This document shows positions 1 to 8,003 of a stretch of DNA of 41,921 bases, one piece after another. This DNA is from Candidatus Mailhella merdavium (GTDB lineage: Bacteria; Desulfobacterota; Desulfovibrionia; Desulfovibrionales; Desulfovibrionaceae), in assembly GCA_019119045.1 (NCBI GenBank), contig DWXS01000035.1, positions 1 to 41,921 on the forward strand. Reading direction: 5' to 3'. The stretch's first letter is position 1. Each line of letters begins with the position of its first letter. The notes below the pieces were generated by a model. That model searched no databases. It was not told the origin of the DNA and saw nothing but the letters and a program-made list of their open reading frames with translations. The position numbers were made by a program, and so were the translations under genes.

Positions 1-79
1 CACCCAGCGATGCCGCCGCGAGACCCTTGCCCAGAGAGGAAAGAACGCCGCCGGTGACGAAAATGAACTTGGTCTTCAT
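1..79 (-). CDS. pyrG: CTP synthase, N-terminal fragment (cut by window edge)
   Basis: Only the first 26 codons are present, read leftward from an ATG at 77-79. They encode [20 protein letters not shown] followed by AAASLG, the near-invariant start of CTP synthase with the nucleotide-binding loop of the amidoligase domain. The enzyme makes CTP from UTP, ATP and glutamine in the cytosol. An AAGGAAG ribosome-binding site lies 7-8 bases upstream of the start. The gene diverges from purQ, another glutamine-dependent nucleotide-synthesis gene. The identification rests on a short but highly diagnostic stretch; nothing can be said about the rest of the protein. Confidence 0.93.
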   Translation of the reverse strand, partial: MKTKFIFVTGGVLSSLGKGLAAASLG

Positions 80-189
80 CAAAAAAACTTCCTTTATGTT
101 TTGCCCCCGCAGGGAAAGATATTTGACAAGACGGCAAAGCTCGTGCCGCATCCGGCGGCACTGAAAAGGCACCGCCCTCATGACCCTGT

Positions 190-208
190 GCCGGAACGGC
201 GTTCCGGC
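190..208. repeat. Perfect 8-bp inverted repeat between pyrG and purQ
   Basis: GCCGGAAC (190-197) and GTTCCGGC (201-208) are perfect arms around GGC. No T-run follows on either strand, so it is not a standard intrinsic terminator. It could be an operator or a short RNA hairpin in the pyrG-purQ divergent region; function unknown. Confidence 0.4.
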
Positions 209-264
209 GGGCATCGGGCACTGATCTTCAGTTTATGTCATGAATCCGGGAAAAAGGCACCCCA

Positions 265-294
265 TTGACGCATTATGCTTTTGTTCACTATACT
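265..294 (+). promoter_or_regulatory. Sigma-70-type promoter for purQ
   Basis: TTGACG (265-270) and TATACT (289-294) are separated by 18 bases, a good match to the housekeeping consensus. Transcription would begin near 301, giving a 5' leader of about 125 bases before purQ. The promoter lies inside an open frame that extends upstream of purQ, which argues that the upstream extension is not translated. Confidence 0.65.
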
Positions 295-426
295 TTATCC
301 CCCCCGGAAAGGAAAGAGGGGATATTTCCGGCAGCGCCCCGTGGAATGCGTTGGTTTCGCAAGTGGAGGCAGCGTCAGGCCTTCTGGCGGACGCTGATAT
401 CATCAAAACCCTCTCTCGGAGTATCT

Positions 427-1230
427 ATGGCCAAGGTCAATGTTCTGGTGCTTACCGGCTATGGAACCAATTCCCACGCGGAAAGCGCCCATGCGGCGCT
501 GCTTGCTGGTGCGGATCGGGCCGATGTCGTGCATTTTTCCGATATTGTGGAAGGAGAAGTCCGGCTTGAGGATTACCACATGCTGGTATTTCCCGGCGGC
601 TTTCTCGACGGCGACGATCTCGGGGCGGCCCAGGCTGCGGCACAGCGCTGGCTGCATCTTGCCGACAAACAGGGGACGCCGCTTCTCGAGCATCTGAGGC
701 GTTTTCTGGATGAGGGAAAGCTCATGCTCGGAATCTGCAACGGCTTTCAGCTCATGGTCAAGCTGGGGCTTCTGCCCGCGCTTGACGGCAGACGCTTCGA
801 ACGTCAGGTTTCGCTCACGCACAACGCCTCGGCCCGCTATGAGGACCGCTGGGTTCGTCTTGCCGTAAATCCTTTAAGTCCCTGCATATTTACCAGAGGT
901 CTCAATCATCTTATGATGCCCGTGCGTCATGGAGAGGGGAGGCTGGTTGCTCCAGATGACGCCACGCTGGATCGGCTGGAAGCGGAAAATCTTGTGACGC
1001 TGTCCTATGCCGACCCGCAGACCGGACGTCCGACCATGGAGTATCCCGCCAATCCCAACGGTTCGCCCCGCTCCATTGCCGGACTCACCGATCCCACCGG
1101 ACATGTGCTCGGCCTCATGCCTCATCCTGAAGCGTTCAACCACGCGACCAACGCTCCGCGCTGGAGTCGCGGCGAATACGAGTTGCCTGGAACGGCCCTT
1201 TTCGAAAACGCCGTGCGTTATCTGCGTTGA
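427..1230 (+). CDS. purQ: Phosphoribosylformylglycinamidine synthase, glutaminase subunit PurQ
   Basis: This is a 267-residue class I glutamine amidotransferase that releases ammonia from glutamine for FGAM synthase in the fourth step of purine synthesis, acting with PurL in the cytosol. The catalytic triad is visible: nucleophile Cys104 in GICNGFQ, and His233 and Glu235 in MPHPEAF. The length and the LTHN...N-rich acceptor region fit the form with an extended C-terminus seen when PurQ resembles the glutaminase domain of large PurL proteins. The ATG at 427 is chosen because CGGAG lies 5 bases upstream; an open frame continues back to 265 but contains the promoter. The gene is transcribed alone and ends in a terminator. 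Confidence 0.9.
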   Translation: MAKVNVLVLTGYGTNSHAESAHAALLAGADRADVVHFSDIVEGEVRLEDYHMLVFPGGFLDGDDLGAAQAAAQRWLHLADKQGTPLLEHLRRFLDEGKLMLGICNGFQLMVKLGLLPALDGRRFERQVSLTHNASARYEDRWVRLAVNPLSPCIFTRGLNHLMMPVRHGEGRLVAPDDATLDRLEAENLVTLSYADPQTGRPTMEYPANPNGSPRSIAGLTDPTGHVLGLMPHPEAFNHATNAPRWSRGEYELPGTALFENAVRYLR

Positions 1231-1258
1231 GGTATGGGCAAAAAGGAGAATCAGATCG

Positions 1259-1297
1259 TCCGGCCGCGAGCATCAGGTACGCGGCCGGAACCTTTTT
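1259..1297 (+). terminator. Intrinsic terminator after purQ
   Basis: A perfect 10-bp GC-rich stem (TCCGGCCGCG at 1259-1268 with CGCGGCCGGA at 1280-1289) encloses an 11-base loop and is followed by ACC and five T (1293-1297). It isolates purQ from the flagellar genes downstream. Confidence 0.85.
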
Positions 1298-1482
1298 GAG
1301 CAGGGTGTTCATCCGGCAGGAAAGGAAAAAGGATAGCCGATGTCCGAAATTGCGGGGTTCCGGGCGTAACCTTCCGCTCCGGGGCAGAAGGGCGCGCAGG
1401 CAGGGACTGTCGGGAGAATTTGCCTGTTTCCGCAGTATGATTGCGCGATGCCGGGATGGGCAGAAAAATAGAAAATGGGTTT

Positions 1483-1498
1483 TGGCAGGATTTTTGCA
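1483..1498 (+). promoter_or_regulatory. Sigma-54 promoter upstream of fliG
   Basis: TGGCAGGATTTTTGCA matches the -24/-12 sigma-54 consensus TGGCAC-N5-TTGCA at every key base, with GG and GC correctly spaced. The predicted transcription start is near 1510, about 145 bases before fliG. The same element precedes fliM and the gene at 34158, so it probably responds to a flagellar enhancer-binding activator of the FlrC/FleQ type, encoded outside this window. Confidence 0.85.
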
Positions 1499-1653
1499 TA
1501 ATTCTGCTTGTGGTGAAATATGACATACTTTCGTCGGGAATTTGACGGAGTATCGTGGCGGAAAGGCGTTGCGCTCGGGAAGGACGGGAGTCCGGTACAG
1601 ACAGATCCGACAGAACCTTGTGTCGGAAAATGCGGTTTTAAGGAGTGACAGGC

Positions 1654-2652
1654 ATGGATCTCAAAGGCTCACAGAAAATAGCGGTTCTTCTGCTCGCCCT
1701 GGGCGACAAGTTCACGGCAGACGTGTTCAAGCGTCTGGACCGTCAGGAAATTACCGCCATTTCCAAGGCCATTGTGGATTTGCCTCCCGTTCCCCGCGAG
1801 GAGGTTGAGTCCGTTCTGCGCGAGTTCCATCAGTCGCTGGTGACGGGCATGGATGTCGTGTCCGGCGGGGAAGATGCCGCAAAGCGTCTGCTCATGGCCA
1901 ATCTTGACGGCGAAACGGCAAAATACGTCATGGACTCGCTGGAGCTTGAAACCGGGCCCGTGCCTTTCCGCGAGCTTGAGCGGGTGAGTCCGCGTATGCT
2001 TGCCCAGCTGCTGCGCAGCGAACATCCTCAGACCTTGGCGCTCATTCTCGGGCATCTCAAGCCGGATCAGGCCGCTACCATGCTGTCGCTGCTTCCCGCA
2101 GGGGTGCGGGCGGAAGTGCTGATGCGTCTCGCCAAACTGGAATCCGTTCCCGAGGATATGCTGATGGAAGTGGATCGGGTACTCCAGAGCCAGCTCATCG
2201 CCATGGGCGGCAAGGAAGGCAAGAAGGTCGGCGGCGTCCAGAGCGTGGCGGAAATCCTCAACAACGTGGACCGCGCTACGGAAGAAGAGGTTCTTTCGGA
2301 AATCGAGGAGGAATCTTCCCAGATGGCGGAAGATATCCGGAACCTCATGTTCGTGTTCGAGGACTGCAAACTGCTGGACGACCGGGGTATGCGCGAGCTG
2401 CTCAAGGAAGTCAACAACGACGATCTCACGCTTGCTCTGCGCGGCGCATCCGACGAGCTGAAGGAACGTTTCTTCAAGAACATGTCCGAACGTGCGGGCA
2501 ATATGATCCGCGAAGAACTGGAATACATGGGGCCTGCCCGTCTGTCCGAAGTGGAAGGCGCGCAGCAGAATATTGTGAAGATTGTGCGCAGGCTCGAGGC
2601 CGCGAACAAGATTGTAATCAACCGCGGAGGCGGCGGCGATGCCTTCATCTAA
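1654..2652 (+). CDS. fliG: Flagellar motor switch protein FliG
   Basis: This 332-residue protein is the C-ring subunit that contacts FliF in the MS ring and the stator MotA to generate torque. Typical FliG landmarks are present: an N-terminal region beginning LKGSQKIAVLLLALG, the middle-domain EHPQT motif near residue 130, and the C-terminal segment MFVFEDC followed by the charged torque helix DDRGMRELLKEV. Length is normal for the family. The ATG at 1654 is preceded by AAGGAG 8 bases upstream; the in-frame GTG at 1645 overlaps that site and is unlikely to be used. It is the first gene of the sigma-54 transcript and overlaps fliH by 14 bases. In most relatives fliF sits directly upstream; here it is not in the window. 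Confidence 0.96.
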   Translation: MDLKGSQKIAVLLLALGDKFTADVFKRLDRQEITAISKAIVDLPPVPREEVESVLREFHQSLVTGMDVVSGGEDAAKRLLMANLDGETAKYVMDSLELETGPVPFRELERVSPRMLAQLLRSEHPQTLALILGHLKPDQAATMLSLLPAGVRAEVLMRLAKLESVPEDMLMEVDRVLQSQLIAMGGKEGKKVGGVQSVAEILNNVDRATEEEVLSEIEEESSQMAEDIRNLMFVFEDCKLLDDRGMRELLKEVNNDDLTLALRGASDELKERFFKNMSERAGNMIREELEYMGPARLSEVEGAQQNIVKIVRRLEAANKIVINRGGGGDAFI

Positions 2653-4081
2653 TAGTAACCGGACTCTGCCCGGCGGACGGGAAATCATCGGCGGAAAGGT
2701 GTACGGCACCATTTTCATGGGGCCGGAAAGCGAACGGGAAACGACGCTTGACAAGCTGTACACCGCAAGCCAGCGCGAACAGTGGAACCGTCAGACGGAA
2801 AACGAGTACATGGAGCGGGTTCGGGCCCGCGCCACGGAACGGGTGCGCGATCTTTTGCTTCAGGCCCGCAGACGCTGCGAGGCCCTGGAAGCGGAAGCCA
2901 GGAAGCAGGCCGAACAGATCGGACACTCTGCGGAGGCTCTGAAGGCGGAAGCCGCCCGCGATCGTGAACGTGCCGCCGAAGAACTCCGTCAGGCGGAGGC
3001 TACGCGCAGGGAAGCTGAAAGCAAACGGGCCTCGGCACATGAAACCGGACTGGAAGAAGGGCGGGCACAGGCTCGGGAAGAACTGGCGCAGGCCAAGGAA
3101 GAGCTGGGCAACGCCACGGGTGCGGTTCTCATTGGTATTCAGGAGCAGTGCGCCGCCATTTTTGAGGCCTGGCGGGGAGATCTTGCCGCTCTTGTACGCG
3201 AAGTGGCGGAAAAGGGCACGGGGCTGGTCATTCGGGCGGAACGTGCCGAGGTGCTGTCCGCTCTGCTCGATCAGAGCATGAGAGCCCTGCTTGACAAGCG
3301 TTCCTTCTCCGTGCGCGTTAATCCCGAAGATGCCGAGCTTGTCGGAGACATTCTGTCGGACGCCAGACACGTCAACCCCCGGGTGTCCACCTGGGAAGTT
3401 GTCCGGGATCCCTCTCTTGAGCCGGGCAGTCTGGTGGTGGAAAGTGATTCCGCGCTGGTGGACAACAGCCGTCATGCGCGTTTTTCCGCAGTGGACGAGG
3501 TGCTGTCTCATCTGGAAATTCCTTCCGGGAAGGCGGATGCCGCGGCTGCGGAGGCTGTGACGCATACGTTGTTGCAGAGCCTGCGCAAGGCCGGTGTGGA
3601 CGTGCAGGAAGAAGGGGCGGAGGAAGCCTCTCCGGAGCCTGCTGAAGCCGCACCGGAAGCAAAGCCCGCAGAGACCTCCGCTACGGCGGAAGCTGCTGCG
3701 GACACGGAAGAAGCTCTTCCTGTTGCTGAAGAAGAGCCTGCTGCGGAATCCGATGTCCATGCGGCGGAGCCGGACGCTTCCTCTGTCGTCGATGTCGAGC
3801 CTGTCGAAGCTGCTCCGGAAGAAGACGCGCCCGCCGATGACGGCAAACATGACCTTGTTGAAGCCTCCGCAGAGGCCGGAACGGCTGCCCCGTCAGAAGA
3901 CATTGAGCAGGTGGAGGCGAAGGAAATTCCGGATCATGCCGCTCTGGCGGGCAGCGAAGCCAGCGAGCTGGTGGACGCCTTCCTCGGGGGAAGCGACGGC
4001 GAGGCCGGGCATCCTCTGCCGGACATGGTGGCGGATGAGCTGCTGGCGGATATGGGCTTTGCTTCGGAGCAAAAGAACTGA
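2639..4081 (+). CDS. fliH: FliH-like flagellar export ATPase regulator with long acidic tail
   Basis: This 480-residue protein sits between fliG and fliI, the usual place of FliH, which binds the FliI ATPase and docks it at the export gate and C-ring. Residues about 1-60 are moderately charged, 60-180 form a long Glu/Arg/Ala-rich coiled coil with GxxxG-poor heptads, and about 180-300 resemble the FliH/V-ATPase E-subunit C-terminal domain. Residues about 305-450 are an unusual Ala/Glu/Pro low-complexity acidic extension, followed by a short ordered-looking end rich in Leu, Asp and Met. FliH proteins are usually about 230-270 residues, so this one is nearly doubled. The ATG at 2639 has GGAGG 8 bases upstream and overlaps the end of fliG, suggesting coupled translation. 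Confidence 0.85.
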   Translation: MPSSNSNRTLPGGREIIGGKVYGTIFMGPESERETTLDKLYTASQREQWNRQTENEYMERVRARATERVRDLLLQARRRCEALEAEARKQAEQIGHSAEALKAEAARDRERAAEELRQAEATRREAESKRASAHETGLEEGRAQAREELAQAKEELGNATGAVLIGIQEQCAAIFEAWRGDLAALVREVAEKGTGLVIRAERAEVLSALLDQSMRALLDKRSFSVRVNPEDAELVGDILSDARHVNPRVSTWEVVRDPSLEPGSLVVESDSALVDNSRHARFSAVDEVLSHLEIPSGKADAAAAEAVTHTLLQSLRKAGVDVQEEGAEEASPEPAEAAPEAKPAETSATAEAAADTEEALPVAEEEPAAESDVHAAEPDASSVVDVEPVEAAPEEDAPADDGKHDLVEASAEAGTAAPSEDIEQVEAKEIPDHAALAGSEASELVDAFLGGSDGEAGHPLPDMVADELLADMGFASEQKN

Positions 4082-4108
4082 TTTTTCCTTTTCGGGAGCG
4101 TAATTGCA

Positions 4109-4155
4109 CGGAGTGGAGCCGGAAGCTCGCGACCGGCTGCGCTCCGAAAGTTTTT
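4109..4155 (+). terminator. Terminator-like hairpin in the fliH-fliI gap
   Basis: CGGAG (4109-4113) pairs with CTCCG (4142-4146) and AGCCGG (4117-4122) pairs with CCGGCT (4133-4138), enclosing a 10-base loop; AAAG and five T (4151-4155) follow. It resembles an intrinsic terminator inside the operon and could attenuate fliI relative to fliG and fliH. The T-run is offset by four bases, so efficiency is doubtful. Confidence 0.45.
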
Positions 4156-4184
4156 GTGTCGGCGGGAGTTGACACGGGGGCATT

Positions 4185-5507
4185 ATGGGGTTTGATCCGC
4201 GTACCTGTCTGGATCTTCTGCATTCGGCTCAGCCCATGCAGTCCTTCGGCAAGGTCAATAAGGTGGTCGGGCTTGTTGCCGAGGCTTCAGGCATCAACGC
4301 CTCTCTTGGAGCCGTGTGTCACATTCTTCCCGACGACGGAGGGGAACCGGTGGCGGCGGAAGTCGTCGGCTTCCGTGACGGAAATATTCTGTTCATGCCC
4401 TACGGGGAAATGCGCGGCGTCCGGCCCGGCAGTCTGATCCGCAATTCCAGTCTTCCTCCGGTGTTTCCCGTCGGGCAGGGGCTGCTCGGACGGGTTTTTG
4501 ACGCTTTCGGCAAACCGCTGGATCGCAAGGATCCCATTGCTCCGGAAGGTATGGTTCCGCTGTATGCAAAGCCCCCTGCGCCGCTGGAAAGACCCCGCAT
4601 CGACGAGATGCTGGACGTGGGCGTGCGCGCCGTGAACGGTCTGCTGACGCTGGGCAAGGGGCAGCGCATAGGCATCATGGCCGGATCGGGCGTGGGAAAA
4701 TCAACCCTCATGGGCATGATGGCCCGGTACACGGAAGCGGACGTCAACGTCATGGGACTGATCGGCGAACGCGGCCGCGAAGTGCTGGAGTTCATGGAAA
4801 AGGATCTCGGCCCGGAAGGCATGGCGCGATCCGTGGTCATTGTGGGCACCTCGGATCAGTCTTCCCTCGTGCGTATGCGCGCTGCCTATGCGGCCACGGC
4901 CGTGGCGGAATATTTCCGGGATCAGGGCAAGGACGTTCTGCTCATGATGGATTCCGTGACGCGCTTTGCCATGGCTTCGCGCGAAGTGGGACTTGCCACG
5001 GGAGAACCGCCTACCACCAAGGGCTATACGCCTTCGGTGTTCGCCCAGCTTCCGCGTCTGCTTGAACGGGCGGGCAAAGTCGAAAAGGGCAGTATTACGG
5101 GGATCTATACCGTGCTTGTTGACGGCGACGATTTCAACGAACCCATTGCCGACGCCGTCCGCTCCATTCTGGACGGGCATATCGTCCTGACCCGTCAGCT
5201 TGCCGACCAGGGGCATTTTCCGGCCATTGACGTACTTCGCTCCATCAGCCGTCTTCGCAACGATATCTGTGAAAAGAACGTGGTGGAAGCGGGCCGGGTG
5301 ATCACCGCGCTCATGGCCAGCTACAAGTCTGCGGAGGATATGATCAATATCGGCGCGTACGCGCAGGGTTCCAATCCGGAAATAGACGCGGCCATCCGCA
5401 TGAAGGACCCCATAAACGAATATCTGTGTCAGGATGTGGCGGACAGAAGCACCCTTGCGGAATCTCTGACGGGGCTGCTCAATCTCGCCGCCCGGGCAAA
5501 GGGCTGA
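4185..5507 (+). CDS. fliI: Flagellum-specific ATPase FliI
   Basis: This 440-residue protein is the hexameric ATPase that unfolds and delivers substrates to the flagellar type III export gate. The Walker A loop GSGVGKST lies near residues 167-174, the Walker B strand VLLMMDS follows the glutamate-containing GERGREV motif, and the F1-beta-like core is complete through the C-terminal domain. Length is normal. The ATG at 4185 is the first in-frame start after a stop at 4170; it has only a weak upstream GGGG, so expression may rely on coupling. It is followed one base after its stop by a DUF599 gene instead of fliJ. Confidence 0.96.
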   Translation: MGFDPRTCLDLLHSAQPMQSFGKVNKVVGLVAEASGINASLGAVCHILPDDGGEPVAAEVVGFRDGNILFMPYGEMRGVRPGSLIRNSSLPPVFPVGQGLLGRVFDAFGKPLDRKDPIAPEGMVPLYAKPPAPLERPRIDEMLDVGVRAVNGLLTLGKGQRIGIMAGSGVGKSTLMGMMARYTEADVNVMGLIGERGREVLEFMEKDLGPEGMARSVVIVGTSDQSSLVRMRAAYAATAVAEYFRDQGKDVLLMMDSVTRFAMASREVGLATGEPPTTKGYTPSVFAQLPRLLERAGKVEKGSITGIYTVLVDGDDFNEPIADAVRSILDGHIVLTRQLADQGHFPAIDVLRSISRLRNDICEKNVVEAGRVITALMASYKSAEDMINIGAYAQGSNPEIDAAIRMKDPINEYLCQDVADRSTLAESLTGLLNLAARAKG

Positions 5508-5508
5508 T

Positions 5509-6219
5509 ATGCCGTCGTGGTGGCTTGATATCGCCGCGCTTGCCTTCGCCGCAGGTGTGACGCTGCTCTATCATCTGTTCATCGCGCGCAAACGCCGGGA
5601 CTGTCCTCTGCGCACCGTGCAGGGCGTGGCAGGAGCCGCACGCCGGGCCTGGGTCGCCAGCGTGATGCACGAACACAACGGTATCCTCGGAGTTCAGACC
5701 CTGCGCAATTCCACCATGGTGGCTTCCTTCATGGCGTCCACCTCTTCCGTGCTGGCTCTCGGCGTGCTTTCTCTTGCCGCCTCTGCCGACGATAAGGGCG
5801 GCGCGTGGCGTCTGCTGCATATGCTGGGAACGCCTTCTCCCGACATGCTCGCGATTAAGGTTCTGTCGCTTCTGCTGGTGTTGTTCTTCGCCTTTTTCTG
5901 CTTTGCCTCATCCATACGTCTGTATGGGCATGTAAGCTTCATGATAGGAACCGGTTCCGCTCCCGGCGAGGAAAAACGCCGGATACGCATAGCGGCGGCC
6001 TGTCTTGAACAGGCCGCACGGCAGTTTCATCTGGGGATGAGGGCCTTTTATTTTCTGGTTCCTCTCGTCCTCTGGCTGTTCGGGCCTCTGTTTCTGGCTC
6101 TGGGCGCGCTCGGTATGCTGCTGGCCTTCTATTATCTGGATCGTGTGCCTCCGGGAGCCAGTCGCGGTAAAGGTAAACTGCCGTGCCGTACTCATCCCGA
6201 GTGCCGCGAACAGGATTAG
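5509..6219 (+). CDS. DUF599 family integral membrane protein
   Basis: This 236-residue protein has four predicted membrane segments (about 5-25, 73-95, 115-140 and 180-205) and carries the family signature around HEHNGILGVQTLRNSTMVAS. No biochemical role is known for the DUF599 family. Its start codon is one base after the fliI stop, so the two are very likely co-transcribed and translationally coupled. The place is normally occupied by fliJ, but this protein has four membrane spans and lacks the small coiled-coil form of FliJ, so it is not a FliJ. A weak AAAGGG lies about 10 bases upstream of the start. Confidence 0.8.
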   Translation: MPSWWLDIAALAFAAGVTLLYHLFIARKRRDCPLRTVQGVAGAARRAWVASVMHEHNGILGVQTLRNSTMVASFMASTSSVLALGVLSLAASADDKGGAWRLLHMLGTPSPDMLAIKVLSLLLVLFFAFFCFASSIRLYGHVSFMIGTGSAPGEEKRRIRIAAACLEQAARQFHLGMRAFYFLVPLVLWLFGPLFLALGALGMLLAFYYLDRVPPGASRGKGKLPCRTHPECREQD

Positions 6220-6537
6220 GGCATTCCGATCTCGAACATATCTGCCGCTCAGGACTCCCCGTTCCGGATTGCAGCGTTCACGCCTCTGCCCTTGCCTGTT
6301 TTCCTGTTCATGTCGCACGTCCTGCGGGAGCCGGGTGCGGCCCTCCGCCGTCCGCAGGCGGGGCGGGGGCGCAAGACTGCCGCTCCTCAAGAATGCCGGA
6401 AGGGCGGCACTGCATCGGCGGGGGACACCGCAAGTACATTAACTGATCCGGCATTCCTTTCTGCTCCGTCCGGCTCCGGGGGCATGGTCGAAACGAAAAT
6501 GCCCGGTTCTGAAAGCCCCGCGACAGATGGAATGAAG
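6220..6537. other. Intergenic stretch between the flagellar operon and pgk
   Basis: About 320 bases of GC-rich sequence with no supported gene. Open frames here lack ribosome-binding sites and their translations are Arg/Pro-rich and non-descript. It ends at the terminator at 6538-6568. I see nothing else in it. Confidence 0.6.
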
Positions 6538-6568
6538 CCCTGCTTTATCTCATGGAAGCAGGGTTTTT
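6538..6568 (+). terminator. Intrinsic terminator upstream of pgk
   Basis: CCCTGCTT (6538-6545) and AAGCAGGG (6556-6563) form an 8-bp stem with a 10-base loop followed by five T (6564-6568). It probably ends the fliG-fliH-fliI-DUF599 transcript. Confidence 0.85.
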
Positions 6569-6593
6569 GCCTTCGAAAAGGAAGAGGAAGAGA

Positions 6594-6622
6594 TTCCCTT
6601 GCTCCGGCCGATGATGTATAAG
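6594..6622 (+). promoter_or_regulatory. Possible promoter for pgk
   Basis: TATAAG (6617-6622) is a strong -10 element; TTCCCT (6594-6599), 17 bases upstream, is a weak -35. It lies between the terminator and the pgk start, leaving a leader of about 50 bases. Confidence 0.45.
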
Positions 6623-6681
6623 AGGCGGAGCCGTGCATGCGGGAAGCCCGCAGCAAATATTCATCCAAAGCAGGAGACTCC

Positions 6682-7860
6682 ATGAAAGCTCTTTCCATGA
6701 ATGACGTTGACCTTAACGGCAAGCGTGTGGTCATGCGTCTGGATCTCAATGTCCCCATGAAAAATGGGGTGATCAGCAATGACAAGCGTATTCGCGCCGT
6801 GTTGCCGACCATACGTCTGGCGTTGGACAGGGGAGCGTCCGTCATTGCGTTGTCCCACCTCGGCCGTCCTGTGGAAGGCGAGTTTGACGAGAGTTTTTCC
6901 CTGCGGCCTGTGGCCGTGCGGCTGGGGGAACTGCTTGGTATTCCCGTGCGTTTTGTTGAAGATCCTTTTGCCGGTCTGGATATCAGACCGGGAGAGGTTG
7001 TGCTGTGCGAGAATGTGCGTTTCCTCAAAGGAGAGAAGAAGAACAACCCCGAACTGGCCGCAAAGCTGGCCGGACTGGGGGATGTTTATGTCATGGATGC
7101 CTTCGGAGCGGCGCACCGGGCGCACGCCTCCACGGAAGGTGCGATCCGTGCGGCAAAGCAGGCCGTGGCGGGCCCGCTTCTTCTTGCGGAAATGGAAGCC
7201 GCCACACAGGTGCTGGAACACCCCACACGGCCTCTGTATGCCATTGTCGGAGGCTCCAAGGTTTCCACAAAACTCACCGTGCTGGAAAATCTGATCAAGC
7301 ATGTGGACGGAATGATCGTAGGCGGCGGAATCGCCAATACCTTCATGCTTGCGGCCGGTATGAACATGGGACGTTCTCTGGTGGAGGAAGATCTTGTTCC
7401 TGAAGCAAAGCGACTCATGGAACTGGCCGCCTCGCGGGGGGTGAAGCTGCCTCTGCCGCTGGATGTGGTGGTTGCGCCCGGGCTGGATCAGCCGGAAAAG
7501 GCCGAAGTCAAAATGGCTTCAGAACTCGGGCCGGAAGATTGCGTGCTGGATATTGCGGAAGGCAGTGTGAAGAATTATGCGGCCATGCTGGCCGATGCCG
7601 GCACTATCGTATGGAACGGCCCCCTCGGTGCCTTTGAAACCGTCCCCTTTGATCGGGGCAGCCGGGCCGTTGCCGAAATTCTGGCGGCCTCTCCTGCCTA
7701 TACGCTGGTATGCGGCGGGGATTCCATTGCTGCCGTGGAAGGTTTCGGTCTGGGAGATAAGATGGACTATCTCTCCACGGGCGGCGGTGCGTTCATGGAA
7801 GTGCTTGAAGGCAAGACGCTGCCCTCCGTGGCTGCGCTGGCCGATCGTGCGGCCTGCTGA
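6682..7860 (+). CDS. pgk: Phosphoglycerate kinase
   Basis: This 392-residue monomeric kinase interconverts 1,3-bisphosphoglycerate and 3-phosphoglycerate, forming ATP in glycolysis. Family landmarks are clear: RLDLNVPMKNG near residue 20 (substrate-binding Asp and Asn), SHLGRP near 58, the VMDAFGAAHRAHAS segment near 140, GGSKVSTK near 190, and the C-terminal GGGAFMEVLEG loop that normally reads GGGASLE. Length is standard. The ATG at 6682 has AGGAG 5 bases upstream; longer in-frame extensions lack a site. It is flanked by terminators on both sides, so it is monocistronic. In relatives pgk is often beside gap, which is not seen here. Confidence 0.97.
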   Translation: MKALSMNDVDLNGKRVVMRLDLNVPMKNGVISNDKRIRAVLPTIRLALDRGASVIALSHLGRPVEGEFDESFSLRPVAVRLGELLGIPVRFVEDPFAGLDIRPGEVVLCENVRFLKGEKKNNPELAAKLAGLGDVYVMDAFGAAHRAHASTEGAIRAAKQAVAGPLLLAEMEAATQVLEHPTRPLYAIVGGSKVSTKLTVLENLIKHVDGMIVGGGIANTFMLAAGMNMGRSLVEEDLVPEAKRLMELAASRGVKLPLPLDVVVAPGLDQPEKAEVKMASELGPEDCVLDIAEGSVKNYAAMLADAGTIVWNGPLGAFETVPFDRGSRAVAEILAASPAYTLVCGGDSIAAVEGFGLGDKMDYLSTGGGAFMEVLEGKTLPSVAALADRAAC

Positions 7861-7880
7861 GAGACCGCCCTTTTTGACGG

Positions 7881-7924
7881 AAGACGCCCGCGAAACGGAG
7901 ATGTTCCGGTTCGCGGGCGTCTTT
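7881..7924. terminator. Long stem terminator between pgk and a convergent binding-protein gene
   Basis: AAGACGCCCGCGAA (7881-7894) and TTCGCGGGCGTCTT (7910-7923) form a perfect 14-bp stem, extended by GGA/TCC pairing in the loop. The T-run is short on the plus strand; on the minus strand the distal arm merges into CTT. It lies between convergent genes and may serve both. Confidence 0.7.
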
Positions 7925-8003
7925 GCGTGAAGTATGCGCGGATTGCGGAACAGGGCGTTATGAACGCAGGCCCCGTTTCGTCCGTATGGTCATGGGCAGG
8001 GGC

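Noticed and set aside
265-426. An N-terminal extension of purQ starting at TTG 265
   Set aside because: The TTG is part of a -35 element, the extension includes the -10, and the family begins at the ATG at 427 with a good ribosome-binding site.
1669-2763. A 364-codon minus-strand frame opposite fliG
   Set aside because: Shadow of fliG; no ribosome-binding site and His-rich composition typical of antisense frames in this genome.
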